Origin: Balanoglossus misakiensis
Lineage: Eukaryota > Hemichordata
Length of the DNA: 64,000 nucleotides
Reading direction: 5' to 3'
Assembly: GCA_040954595.2 (NCBI GenBank)
Contig: CM082590.2
Span: forward strand, 6,758,001 to 6,822,000
Of the stretch, positions 1 to 11,251 are shown in pieces. The notes below the pieces were generated by a model that saw only the letters and a program-made list of their open reading frames with translations, was not told the origin of the DNA and did no database searches. Position 1 is the first letter of the stretch; every line of letters starts with the position of its first letter. The position numbers and the translations under genes were made by a program.

Positions 1-159
1 AGTTCTCACTGCGGCTGCGTTATGAGTAACTTCTTAGCCACTGATATCCACTGACCGACCGAAGTTTGTGAAGTGTGCGTTTTTTAGCCAACCTGATAGT
101 CTCCCAAATTTCAAGGTATTTATAGATAACCGTGTATACATGGAAATTGTAGTTGTGTA

Positions 160-300
160 ACATCCAGAGAGAGAGAAAGAAAGAAAGGAGAGAAAGGAAA
201 GAAAGAAAGAAAGAGAGAGAGAGAGATAGAGAAAGAGAGAGAGAGAAAGAAAGAGAGAGAGAAAGAAAGAGAGAGAGAAAGAATAAAGAAAGAAAGAAAA
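160..300. repeat. GA-rich microsatellite
   Basis: Purine-rich GAGA/GAAA simple repeat. Its translations are Ser/Leu-rich or Arg/Glu-rich low-complexity frames with no coding signal. It lies 3' of the BRICHOS-like gene, which runs on the minus strand. Confidence 0.9.
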
Positions 301-415
301 TCCAAAAACGACACGTTGGAAACAAGTATATTTCATGGATTATGGGGTCTTTATTCAGTTTGATTTAAGCACTTTTTATTTTTCTATTTTTCACATTTGA
401 TATTATATTTACGTT

Positions 416-2542
416 TCATAACGCGACAAAATCACGTCGCCTCGGATTATCAGTTATCATGTCTTGCAGCCAATATCGTGATGAGTCGTGCTGGGGACAG
501 CATACCGCTTCATTAGTAACAGCCAAAGGACAGTGCAAATTTCCACCGAAAGCCACAGACTGTTCTCCACCACCAGAAATAGCGCTCCCTCCAACATTCC
601 CATAAGAATTTCCACATAAATTTCCACTGCCATTTGCACAAGACGCCGACTAAAAACGAGAGAAAAAAAGAATAGAAGTGACGAATGTTTTACGGGTGAA
701 AAACTGAAAATATAAACATGGAACTGTTTGAAACGAACTAGTTTTGTCGCTGACGAAAACTGGCCTTTATTTTGGGCATCTATTGCAGATTGTTTGTTCC
801 AATTCCTAAAACATGTTGAAATGCCCGGCATTAAGTTTGTTAACACAACATATATGTGTATAGTCAACATAGTTATTGTGCAAAGTTGAATTCAAGTCCG
901 GACTAGAATTCATTTGTCAACAAAAACAGACTGTGTTGACAAGTGAAGTACTGGGTATATAAGCATGCTTTTTGGAGTAGAACAAGAAATTACATTTAGT
1001 ACACTGAAAAAAAAAACTGCTGAAAATAAAGCCAAAAGTTTCAGCTAATATCCCTTTAATGTACATACCCTCAAGTGCCTTGGTTTCTTCTTCGCACGGA
1101 ACTCCATCACACATGACTTCCTCCTTGGTAGTCACGGTCCAGTATGACGTCTTATCGGCGCAATGCGGAGCGATGACGGTCGAGACTGCAGTCAGATCTT
1201 CGATCGGCTCGCCCTTAATTTCCATGTCCAGCGTCTGTACCTCACTCGGGTCTTCCTGTTCATCTCCCTATTGCAAACGACATCATCGAATCATACTTAA
1301 AGGGCCACGATCGTCTTATGCGCATGTGCCAAACCAGAGACTCTGGTTACAAAATTACATACAGTCAATGCCATAAGGTAGTATGTCCTAACAACAGACA
1401 AGATAGACGGTGGCCACGATAGTCTGTGACAGAGATCGGGTATGGACAGCACATTGGGTGAAAAGAATGGACAAAACTAAAGTCTACTTATAGATATACG
1501 TGCGCAAAAAATATGGAAGGAAGCGAAAGCTGTCCACTATTCGAATGCATCGAATGCAAAATTTGCAAATCATTTGGATTGGACATGATGTTTGTACACA
1601 CAAAACCCTCAACCCTCCCATATTTGCTGGAAAACTTACCAAGTCTTCGTTCTCCAGAACCTCTTTCAATGCGACAGGGCTGACTTCGCTGTTTGCGTCA
1701 TATCCGGTCAGATAACAGACGCTGTTTTCGTCATCCACAAGTGCATCTAATTTCTGTGGAAAAAAAGGAGCTGTCGTTTGAAAATATATAGGCACGCATC
1801 ATGTAGTTTGTTCGATGTCAGCAATAGTTTTAGTTCACACAACGTCGTAAACTTCGTGCCTTTTTACGGCAATACGTCCAATGTTTCTTGGGTGGCACAG
1901 GGCCGTGAACGAGCTCGAACGTTGTCATCCCTCTCGAGGAGAAAACCACCTTCCGTCAGAGAGAAATTCGCCCACCTTGTTGACATCCCGAACGGTGTAC
2001 GGCGCATCCACGCCATTCTTCTCCGCATCACCATCTTGCGGCACCGCATAGGCTGTTCTGAAGATCTCCTCCCCTTTATCGACGTTGACTTCGACCACAC
2101 CGTCGAATGTATCGTCGCCATGTTTGATCTTCACCGTATATTTCTGGAGAAAATGGCGATCGTAAAGAAACTCATCATGGCATGATAGAACGTGTGCATA
2201 AAAGGCACTCGAACTGGTTGTCGGAAAGTCCAACTGTACATAAACTGCAGTCTCCAAGTATGTGCATACCAATGATCCAAAAATAGAAATGATTTTCAGA
2301 AAAAATTGCTAAAAAGTTTATTTTTTTTATTCTACACTATTATGACTCTCCACAAAATTGCAGTCAGTAAAGTAACAATTTTTAGAGGATTTCTTGTATG
2401 CTAAACTGTTTTTTGAAAAATCTGTTGGATCTGTTTTTTTAATGTAGAATTTTAGACATAGGCTTACCTGAGCAGCACAATGCATTGCGCCCAGAAGAAG
2501 CAACACAAGGCACACTCGCGAATACTTCCGGATATCCATCAT
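416..2542 (-). CDS. Secreted BRICHOS-like protein, about five coding exons
   Basis: Coding exons on the minus strand: 2468-2542, 1976-2143, 1640-1753, 1069-1267 and probably 416-649. The first four have GT-AG borders and join in frame. Exon 1 encodes a 25-aa signal peptide with the hydrophobic core LVLLLLGAM. Exons 2-4 resemble a BRICHOS domain: a beta-rich stretch (TFDGVVEVNVDKGEEIF), then ENSVCYLTGYD, a variable loop, and HCADKTSYWT, which matches the two-cysteine pattern ending in a Cys then aromatic motif. BRICHOS domains act as intramolecular chaperones in secreted or membrane proteins. The last exon reads as a Gly/Cys-rich module (GGNLHCPLAV...AVCCPQHDSSRYW) ending at a TGA at 416-418. 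However, exon 4 ends in phase 1 and this frame needs phase 0, so a small exon is missing or the end is wrong. The secreted assignment is firm, BRICHOS is probable and the C-terminus is uncertain. Confidence 0.65.
1297..1600 (+). mobile_element. TTAA-flanked MITE, family I (3' truncated copy)
   Basis: It begins TTAAAGG, followed by an imperfect terminal repeat (CGTCTTATGCGCATGTGCC). It matches the full copy at 55885-56227 for about 300 bp and then stops before the right end. It sits in the intron between coding exons 3 and 4 of the BRICHOS-like gene. Confidence 0.75.
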
Positions 2543-3204
2543 GAACGAACGTCAAGCTTTCGTACGATCTGGGATTATGATTTCTAATAACAACAATAGC
2601 AACAAAATCGCTGTATCAGTAAAAAAATCGATCGTATTTCAATTACGCCATGCATATAGCCACTTACACACACGAATACTGAAGTCTTATCAGGATGGAT
2701 TTTAAAAAAATATTTTCGAAAAAAAATGAATCTGCAATGTTTACAACAATAATGAATCGAGGGCTGAAACAATTTCTATCTGCCGCAGCGGTGGTGCGTG
2801 GTTTGGGGGACCGAAAGTTGTCGCCAAAATATCTGCAAGCTTTTGGAACACACAAGGCACCTTCCCAGAACTCGTATGTGTTTGCCTATATCTCTGATTT
2901 GCTTTAACACCGATTTGGGCTGACAAAGTTAAAGGCAGTGGCTGCCAGCTTACCGGACTGCAGGTCCCGCCCGACAAACTTCGCGTTTGTAACCGCTCTC
3001 ACTCGACTCGGGATTCGACACAACTTTTACTCATATGTTATATACAAATGCGTATTTAAAACACTCAAATTGGCTGGCAGCGGACGACGGCAGTCAGCTT
3101 CTATAAACAGCGACATTTCACTTTTCCGACCATTCAAGTTATATCATCACACTATCATGACAGTCCGTAAAAATTCAGTCCATGGGACAAAAAAATTCAC
3201 TTAC

Positions 3205-3290
3205 CTCAGCGACAGCACAAAATGACGGAGCCAGTTCAAGCTTCCGGATGGAGTGCCGAATTCAGCCGTTTCACGAGCTATATAACAATT
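3205..3290 (-). promoter_or_regulatory. TATA-type core promoter and noncoding exon 1 of the BRICHOS-like gene
   Basis: On the minus strand TTATATAGC (around 3279-3285) is followed about 30 nt later by a likely transcription start near 3250. A short exon then ends in a strong donor, CGCTGAG|GTAAGTG, with the exon border at 3205. A matching acceptor (ATCCCAG) lies at 2569 just before the exon with the ATG at 2542. The pairing of this exon with that acceptor is inferred. Confidence 0.5.
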
Positions 3291-4639
3291 TCGGAAAAGC
3301 CGAAAAACGCTGACAATCTTATATTTTTGAAAATTTATTGCGTCATCTCACGCTCTTCTGCACATGTAGGTGAAACGATAAATCGTTTTCACGGAATGGA
3401 GACGTAATATTTTTCTTCCCTGTCGGCGATATTGTAAACGTCCGATACACGCTGGATGATTAATTAATTTAGTGTTATCCGTGAAAACGATTTCAGTCCG
3501 ATTAAAGCTCCTATAGCTGCCACTTTTAGCATATTTATAATGAAGAAAATGCTTCAATCTTCTCTCTTATCCTTGGTCGTCAGAAGACATATTTTTTTGA
3601 ATCTGTGAAGTTTCCAATATGCATGTATGCGCATACCACCATAGTCGTGTACACTTGCAGTGGAGTGTTGAATAAAAAGGTGTGGCACCCGTTTATTATG
3701 TAAAGCCTAAATAGCTCCCCTTTTTGGCAGATTTGTAATAAAAAAAATACTTCAATCTTCTCCTTATCCTTAGTCCACAAATGACGCCATTTTGAATTTG
3801 TGGTGATTCAAATACTGATCATGTGTTGATAACCCAGACAGTTGTAAATAAACAGGTGTGGCACCAGTTTATTATGATTGTGTATACCCAATTACTCATG
3901 CAGTTAGTTCATTTAAATAAATCTATCTGGATAATTTTGAAAGTACAGTAAAATAAAGGAAAAATTACAGCAATTTCGGCCTCAAAGCCAATAAATGGCA
4001 TGGGGACGTATTTCACTTTAACATGAAATAATAGATATACATATTTTACATAGCTCGTGTCTAGAATGCGGGCAGCCGAAAAACAACATTATTACTCATT
4101 ATGTAAACTTTCCTTAGGGCCACGAATTAGGTTTATGTCTGTATGCAGAGCTGTTTCTATGGTCCAGTCTTCTCGTATAATACATGTATATATTTGATTA
4201 TATTGTTATATTTATTGGAGTCTGACGCACATAATATACGTTGGTGAAAAAAATAGGGCGAGTGGCACAGAATAAAAACACAGAAAAGTTAAATTGCAGG
4301 TAATTTGTCACGCCAGTCAAACTTCTGGTTAACATTTATGACTTTAACGAACGTTACGAAAGTGTAGCGTACTGTAAGCTTATAATCAATCAATGGTCAC
4401 ATAAAACTATCGAAATGTGCGACTGGGGAAATATAAATTCGCTGAACTGTGTTTGTTGTTTACTCACCTAACTACATTGGATTGTTTTAATTTTAGTCCA
4501 CCCACACACTCAAACGATGACGCAGAGAATCGTCGCTGGAAAGCACCTGTTGAATCTAACCAACTGTCTGTCAAATCAATCAATCTATCAATCAGTCAGT
4601 CAAAAAATCAGTCAGTCAGTCAGTCAGTCAGTCAGTCAG

Positions 4640-4676
<37 letters not shown>

Positions 4677-5039
4677 GGTAAAATAGGTGGATACAGGCAC
4701 TCCAATGAATAATTAATATTTTACTCACTGATCTTAATATTACCTTGATCTAACCAGTTTGTTTTGGAATAATAACGACGGAATACCTCTGTGAAATGGA
4801 TTTTGCTAAGAAATATGGACATACGTGCACTTGACTTGTGCTGGGTATTTTTACAAATTATTTTTTGTTTTATAGGCTTTGTCGTAATCATGTGTTGAGG
4901 AATTTAATTTAAATTGTGCAAAGTTAGGTTATTCGTGATTCGTTTGCTTTCAGTCCTTGTAACTTTGATTCTCTTGGCGCGTTGATTTCATATCCTACGG
5001 GAGAAACGAACATGTTGATATCGTGTTGAAAAGGAACTC
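3291..5039. other. Intergenic region between the BRICHOS-like gene and SIN3
   Basis: No coding signal. At about 3500-3890 it holds two diverged copies of a roughly 190-bp unit related to family L (TTAAAGCTCCTATAGCTGCC start; shared GGTGTGGCACC and CTTCAATCTTCTC segments). At 4560-4676 is a CAGT/CAAT tetranucleotide microsatellite. The rest is AT-rich unique sequence. Confidence 0.6.
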
Positions 5040-5274
5040 GACAACCGGAAGCGTGGGCGTTGGATCACGTGACAGACCCACTTGGCGCGTCGCGTTTGAA
5101 ACGAACCGAGCGCTCTGATTGGCTGGCGCTCGCCAAATAGACTGGTGATGTCATGTTGTTGCTTTTGACCTGCAAAATCTGTATGCAAAGTATCCCTAGG
5201 AAAAGGTATACGACTGTGGACGCAATTATCGGTGAAAATCATCGCCTATCGCGGTCATCCCAACTTGAAAAGAG
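5040..5274 (+). promoter_or_regulatory. sin3a: SIN3 promoter and noncoding first exon
   Basis: A locally GC-rich stretch carries an E-box (ATCACGTGAC, about 5063), an E2F-like TTGGCGCG, an inverted CCAAT box (TGATTGGCTGG, about 5117) and a CRE-like TGATGTCA (about 5146). It is followed by a donor, AAAAGAG|GTAAGT, with the exon ending at 5274. The next plus-strand acceptor feeding a coding exon is at 11203, so this is the likely 5' UTR exon of SIN3. The start point was not located precisely. Confidence 0.55.
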
Positions 5275-8200
5275 GTAAGTTTTCGTCTGTGTGTACGTAA
5301 ACACTGTGTTCTCAGCAAGATGTGCATATTTTTGTCATCGCGTACCATTTTAGGGTAAAATTTCCAGTGTTTTGATCGCTTGATGTAAACGCTATGTTAG
5401 GTCGCTACTGTTGCTTCTTGAATAATTACCAAAACACTGGCGATTATTGCGTAAAATGACTGTCGAGCGTTGTCAATCAAGTCTGCTTCACGTTTCTTGT
5501 TGCTGGGGGTGAAAATGATCGGTTTAAGCGCTCCGGTTGTAGGAAATAGTGGTTGTAGCTCTTCGCGTACATACTGCTGTGTTGTATTTGTTTGCTGTTA
5601 GTAAGACCAAGGTCTCTCCATTTTAGCTGTGTTCCCGCGAACCAGCGTAAACATTGGTCACAGAAGTTGTGGAAAAGCACCGATTTTTCCCCACCCAAAA
5701 TCCGGCCACTGGATCACTGTACACTTAGTCACCCGCGACGCGAATATAAAGGATTTCGGTAGCCCTGGCGAGTAAATAAAAAACATTGAAATTTTGCTCG
5801 TCTATGGCATCTCGCCAGATCACCATTTTCAACTCGGTCTGTTACAGCACTCGTTTGTTGAAACGGTGGGCTTCGCTGAAACCCCCAAAATCTCGAATGT
5901 TAATCGATGAAAGTTGACTGATTTAGTACAGCGATTGTCTACAGTAGTTAGGGCATGTCGTGTGGAGGTTTTATCCAATTCTGACGACGGGAAGTCGCCA
6001 AAATCTCTGGTGAAATGAGGTTTTGGTCGTGTTTTTTGTGGACGTCGCCTCGTTCTCTCTTCCTGGTTTTTCAATGACAATATAATTGTTTATCGGTCGA
6101 AACCATTCGGTGAAGTGGGTGTGTTCTTCGAGTGGTGCGCTGCATTTCGAACTTAGATTCGAACAGAATAGACATATCGTGTGTATTTAATAAAACGTCA
6201 GTATAAAAATCTGGTTTTGAATAGTTTACAGGGGGAACTGTTCTGGAATATTTTCTGTTTTGATTTCAAAAACCGCGACGCCCATTTCCCCGAAATGGAA
6301 TCACCCGAGCGGCCATATTTGTGTGTTGATGGGCCGACAGCAGTCTAGTACTAGGTGCGCGAATGTTCTAACCCTTTGTACGAGAAAGCCTACACAGATT
6401 TCACGGATTCGTACACGAGGGAATGTATTCACGAGAGATAGTTCGGTTTTATGACGACGTGTAGGGCAGGTTTCTGGACGGATTGGGCTAAACTGACAAG
6501 TGTTTTCAGCTTATTTTCCGCGGACAAGTTTCAGGATGTCTGTAGTGTGTGTATTTCTATGTCAGTATCTGTGCGTGGGCGGGTGTTGAATGCGTGGTCT
6601 GTCCATAGACAGTCGCGGTTACACACTGTAGATATTTTCAACAAGGAATCAAACAGCAATGAAAAACACCGCTTCCCAACAACCATCTACGCTTACAGAA
6701 ACAATCATATCATCTTTGTCGATCGACTGTTCTTGTAGCATGCGAAATTGAAATCTCCAATCAGAAACACCACCTTTGTCAAAGGATATGAAATTTGTAA
6801 ATCGCTAAAATGTTGTTTTGGGTGGGACATATACGGTGTAGATCACTGTAAAGCCAGACACATGAAAAATAATGCCTAGAAGACTTTGCCAGGTTTTTGG
6901 GTGCACTTGCAATATACGTAAAACAGCTGACAGAACTACTGAGTTTGTCTAGCATTGAAATAAAAAAAGGCTCAACTTTCACTTATCAAACATAATCAGT
7001 GTTTTTGCTAAGGATGGGGAACATTGGTAATGGATTTGGGAACCCCGGTAACATTTCTACAACCCCGTATAATATAACTACATTGATACACCCAGGGGAA
7101 CACTGGTAAAATGACTGGGGAACTCCGGTAGATTTTACCTAGGTACCACCCTTAACAAAACACTGCATAATTATTGGAAAAGGGCAGCGAGAGAGAGACT
7201 TTGTCCCTTTAATGGAATTCATCATCAACACATCTGAGGACAGGCACTGAAACAGGCAGCTTAGTCTTGAATGATGATTGGTCCTCAATATTACTCTTTA
7301 GAAATCTGCTGAAAAGTGCAATAGTGGATTTTTTTTGTAGATGCCCAGTTTACAGTGTTTGACTGGTGTAATTCATTTTATAGACTTGTCATCACCAGTA
7401 TATGCCCTCTAAGCCCGTATGATGCGTCACTGACTCGACAAACTCACTGTTGACTCAAGAAAAATTATCCACAATGCATGCACAGGTATAGGGCTGACTC
7501 GGGAAATTTTTTTAGAAATCTCTAAATTAGACTCAGAGCTTTTAAATATTATGTTTGTTGGAGGGTACACTGGTCATCACATTAAAAAAAGGTAAAATTG
7601 ATGAAATAAAAACCCAAATGCCAGACAGTCCAGAATGAATTTTATTTCAGTTTTGCACCAATAATGGCGTCTTTCATTTATCTTATGAAATGCGGCTGTG
7701 CATGTTGCTGCTATGTGAATCAGTAGGAGTGGGTACGTGTAAAGTCCTCAAATTGACTCAAGGCTTTCGAAAAAGTATGTCAAGCACACTGGAAGAATAG
7801 TCGGAGTGTGAAAATATTGACCCCATGTGAACCTGTCAGACCAGCCTGGTGAATTCTATTTATAGCTTAGAATATGTTTATCTGTGTTTTTGAGACAAGT
7901 ACCTGTACCTTGGGTTCTTTGTTAAAGAATCAGGTTTTGATGTACCCCTGGGGCTTTCATAATTGCATGTCGTCAATGGCGTGATTATATAGATGGATCT
8001 AATTTTTAGTGCTGAGAATAATTGAATAATTGTAGTAAACGCAGACAGTGGTCAGTCTTGGTGAAATTGGTCGATTTTGATCTTTCGTGGAAATGTAATG
8101 TGATGACAATAGTGGTGAATAGATAAGTCGCAAATACCATGATTTTCGTGTAAAGGAACATATTTAGTCAATAACTATCAGAATTGTACATTTTATTCTT

Positions 8201-8350
8201 GGATGTATAGTAAATTGGTTGATTTATGGTTAATTTTTTCCCTCTCGCCATAATTGTCATGTTCCATATGTTTCGCATCATCTGAACTTTTAGTCATTTC
8301 AGAAAATTTGTGAGAATAAGAAAGCAACCTGACCATCGGAATCTGAAATA

Positions 8351-8560
8351 TTAACCCTTTCACCCCCAGTTCCCTCTTTAGAGGTCCAATCTTACCATAG
8401 AAAACAGTGGGTTTGGACTGAACCATGGTGGTGGGAGGGTTAAAGGTATACGGTCACCTGTGGAGAATTTGCTACAGTTACCAATACAAATTGAGATCTA
8501 GCCAATCACAGATTTTCAGTGGGTGGGCACACGCGAAAAAAAGAGCGCCACCGCATGTTC
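8351..8560 (+). mobile_element. Family A MITE fused to a truncated family C MITE
   Basis: Family A, about 90 bp: TTAA, CCCTTTCACCCCCAG ... ACCATGGTGGTGGGAGGG, TTAA. The right TTAA (8440-8443) is also the left TTAA of a C element beginning AGGTATACGGTCACCTGTGG, which is truncated near 8555. One TTAA serves both elements. Confidence 0.8.
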
Positions 8561-9369
8561 TATGCCCTAGGCAAGAACACTTGACAGCGATGCGAAATTG
8601 TACGGAATTCTCTCAATTGACAGCGCACGTCTACGCACATGTCTGGGTGACCTACTTTATAATTGAACGGGTTTATGGATACTTCACATCAGAGGCTAGT
8701 CATTGATCAGCGGTCGGAGGTCGAATAAGGTCATTACTTAATCTGTTTTTGTAATAGAATTATCTGTTCTGTTGAGAAAAATTCCAAAAGAACACGAGAA
8801 ATAGTTTACAATAATTCCTTACAGTGATACTGATATTGAAATAAATAGTGAATGCATGCATTGTTGATTTTAATATTTATATTTTTTACATTTATGGCAA
8901 ACTGAAAGTGCTACTGGCATGAAAAATTGTAATGAATTCTTTAAATTTTACAGAATGGCATTATAATTTTGTGAAGTACAGCCATTTGTTGAGAAATTTT
9001 GTTGTATTTCATGAAGACTATGACTTGTGACTTGGCCAAATACATTTGAATGAGAAAGTTGTAAAATATTAAAATGTGTAAGTCTAGCTGTTGTTCATTC
9101 AGAAGGCATCTGATAGTGTACTAGAAGTCACATTGCTTTAATTTACTCGTAAAGTACAGTAGTTCCGTGGCTTGAGCTGAAACAAACAGCCAGTTATGAG
9201 TCAGTGTCCTTTTTTGATCCCTGTTTTTATTTCAGGCTCTGTATTTTTAGCTTTCCTAAGATAACTTGCTTAGCGTCGCTTTCGTTAAGGGTGGTTCCCT
9301 GGTATAGTTTCAGGGGGTTTCCCCAGTCATTTTACCTGGGATTCCCCTTGGTGTATGAATACAGTCCTG

Positions 9370-9562
9370 TTAAAGGTATACAGTCATCTCCAATTTACAT
9401 ACGCCCTTATATGGCTGAAATAGCGTATTTGAGCGTTCTAAAGAACATATGGTGGCGCTCTTTTTTTCGCGTGTGCCACCCACTGAAAATCTGTGATTGG
9501 CTAGATCTCAATTTGCCATGGTAACTATAGCTAATTTTCCATAGGTGACCGTATACCTTTAA
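9370..9562 (+). mobile_element. Family C MITE (TTAA-flanked, about 190 bp)
   Basis: TTAA, then AGGTATACAGTCA ... TGACCGTATACCT, then TTAA. The ends are inverted repeats. It carries the conserved core AATCTGTGATTGGCTAGATC also seen at 8500, 20520, 38470 and 50020. Confidence 0.85.
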
Positions 9563-9618
9563 CAGTCAGCAAAGGTGTTACCAGGGTTCCCCCCGAACAT
9601 TTGCTATGCACCCCACCC

Positions 9619-10054
9619 TTAACCCTAACGCTGCCAAGTCAGTATGAACTGGTTTGATTTCCAGGGTGCCTAGAATCCGGGCTCCCAGGCCTGTTAGGCT
9701 GTCAAGTGTGTGTTGATCAGTAGGGCCTATACAAGACCCTTAACCCTAGCACTGTCAAGTCAGTTGAAACTGGTTTGCTTTCCAGGGTGCCTAGAATCCT
9801 GGCTCCCAGGCCTGTTAGACTGCCAAGTGTGTGTTAATCAGTAGGGCCTATACATGACCCTCAGACCAATACAGTACAAACCAGTACGATTTGGTACATT
9901 TTTCAGGGGGCTCAGACTGCCAAGTGTGTCTAAGTACGTATGAGAGCCATGTCAAGACAGTCAAAATACGTTTCAGAAGAAAAAGTGGCAAATACGTATT
10001 TTAAGGGACTTGACACTCTAACCAGATATGACCCCCCGGTAGCAATAGGGTTAA
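9619..10054 (-). mobile_element. Family D MITE with an internal duplication
   Basis: TTAA, CCCTAACGCTGCCAAGTCAG at one end and GGTAGCAATAGGG, TTAA at the other. It is the reverse orientation of the copies at 17729 and 32205. The left about 120 bp occurs twice in tandem (9619-9737 and 9738-9858), which explains its 436 bp against about 310 bp for other copies. Confidence 0.8.
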
Positions 10055-10734
10055 TAGCAAAAACTATTTACCGGATCTGATGTGAAAAGAGATTGGATTC
10101 CCGGAAGTCTATCACTTAGACGTGTTTATCACCTGTCAGTGATTTTACCGATATTCACAGTGACACAGATTTCGTGTAGACTGTGCTTGATCGATATTGA
10201 TTTATCGAGCCCAGACTTGTTTACAGTTTTAAGTGTCATTACCAGGTTCAAGGAATTGTTGATCGCCTCTATAAAACTTGACAACTTGTACATATAAGCA
10301 AATTTAGCGTTGTGCTTGAGAGATATTGATTTATCGAACCCAAGCTTGTTCAAAGGTTCAAGGAACTGTTGGTTGCACAAGCTTCAGTCATTATGGAAAT
10401 AATACAAGATATTGACATCAAGAAAAAAAAAGAGATACGTTTATTAATCAAATATCCTTCTGGAGCAACAAAAAATAGTTCCTTAGAGTTAGTCGAGTTT
10501 GTGATTCATTTGTTTTGAGACTGACAATCAATTTTTTAGCTCTACTTTTTGGGTGATTTTTCATGATTCTTTTTTCCCCCAACCCATTTGCTGTCTGCCA
10601 CAGTACCCATCTGTCCATGATGGTGTAATGCCAGAAGATAGCAGAGAATAAATCAGTTTATATAGGAAGCGGACTGGTCTTTGTCCAGTGGCCAGTCTGT
10701 GTCAAATAACTGATACACACAAAAAATATCACTT

Positions 10735-10962
10735 TTTGAGAGACGTGGTTAGAGTCCCGGCATGACTGTGGTGTCTTGTTCTTTGACAAGGCTCTGCTGC
10801 AATGATATATAATAACGGCTGCATTTGTGAACTGTTGTTTGCTCCCCAGGGAGTTGAATGAAATATTTTAGTCCGATGACCATGGGAAAAACTGTAAAGC
10901 GCATTGAGATGTATTATGTAATGCGCTATAAAGTATATAGGAAATAAATATTATTTGTTTGT
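10735..10962 (+). mobile_element. tRNA-derived SINE-like element
   Basis: It contains a pol III B-box-like GGTTAGAGTCCCGGC near the left end. The 3' segment (AAAGCGCATTGAGATGTA ... ATGCGCTATAAAG) resembles the tail shared by many LINE/SINE pairs. It ends in an A/T-rich ATAAATATTATT. A reversed fragment of the same tail occurs at about 54716-54760. No clear A box was found. Confidence 0.45.
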
Positions 10963-11251
10963 TGTTTATTCGGTAAATATAGGCCACCAGCCTTCCGTAC
11001 AATTGGTACAATTAACATACAGACCCACTTTGAGTCTGCTATACATTACACATTACTCTACAATTATAGTACCTTGTAGCAAATTTTCCCTTCGGTTGAA
11101 ACTAATTATAAAAGATAAACTTGGATGGGGTATAAATATTATAAATAAATATTATTTTTAACGTTTTCTCTAACATCTGACTGTGGTTGGTATCTGTTGC
11201 AGGTGTACACCGTGCTAGGTGGGTTGTTTGGTCACCACGGCGACTGATGTG

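Larger units (their letters stand above)
5275..11202 (+). other. First SIN3 intron (5.9 kb)
   Basis: No exon was recognised here. It contains a 3' remnant of family B (7168-7205), a family K repeat (about 7385-7570), an A plus C composite (8351-8560), a complete C (9370-9562), an internally duplicated D (9619-10054), a short direct duplication at 10185-10380 (GATATTGATTTATCGA in both halves) and a SINE-like unit (10735-10962). Confidence 0.6.

Noticed and set aside
20-368. Ser/Leu-rich and Arg/Glu-rich frames
   Set aside because: They arise from the GA microsatellite. The amino-acid composition is that of the simple repeat.
457-870. 137-codon minus-strand frame with hydrophobic stretches
   Set aside because: It runs through the acceptor of the terminal exon into intron sequence. 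The exon's other frame (Cys/Gly-rich) is more protein-like.
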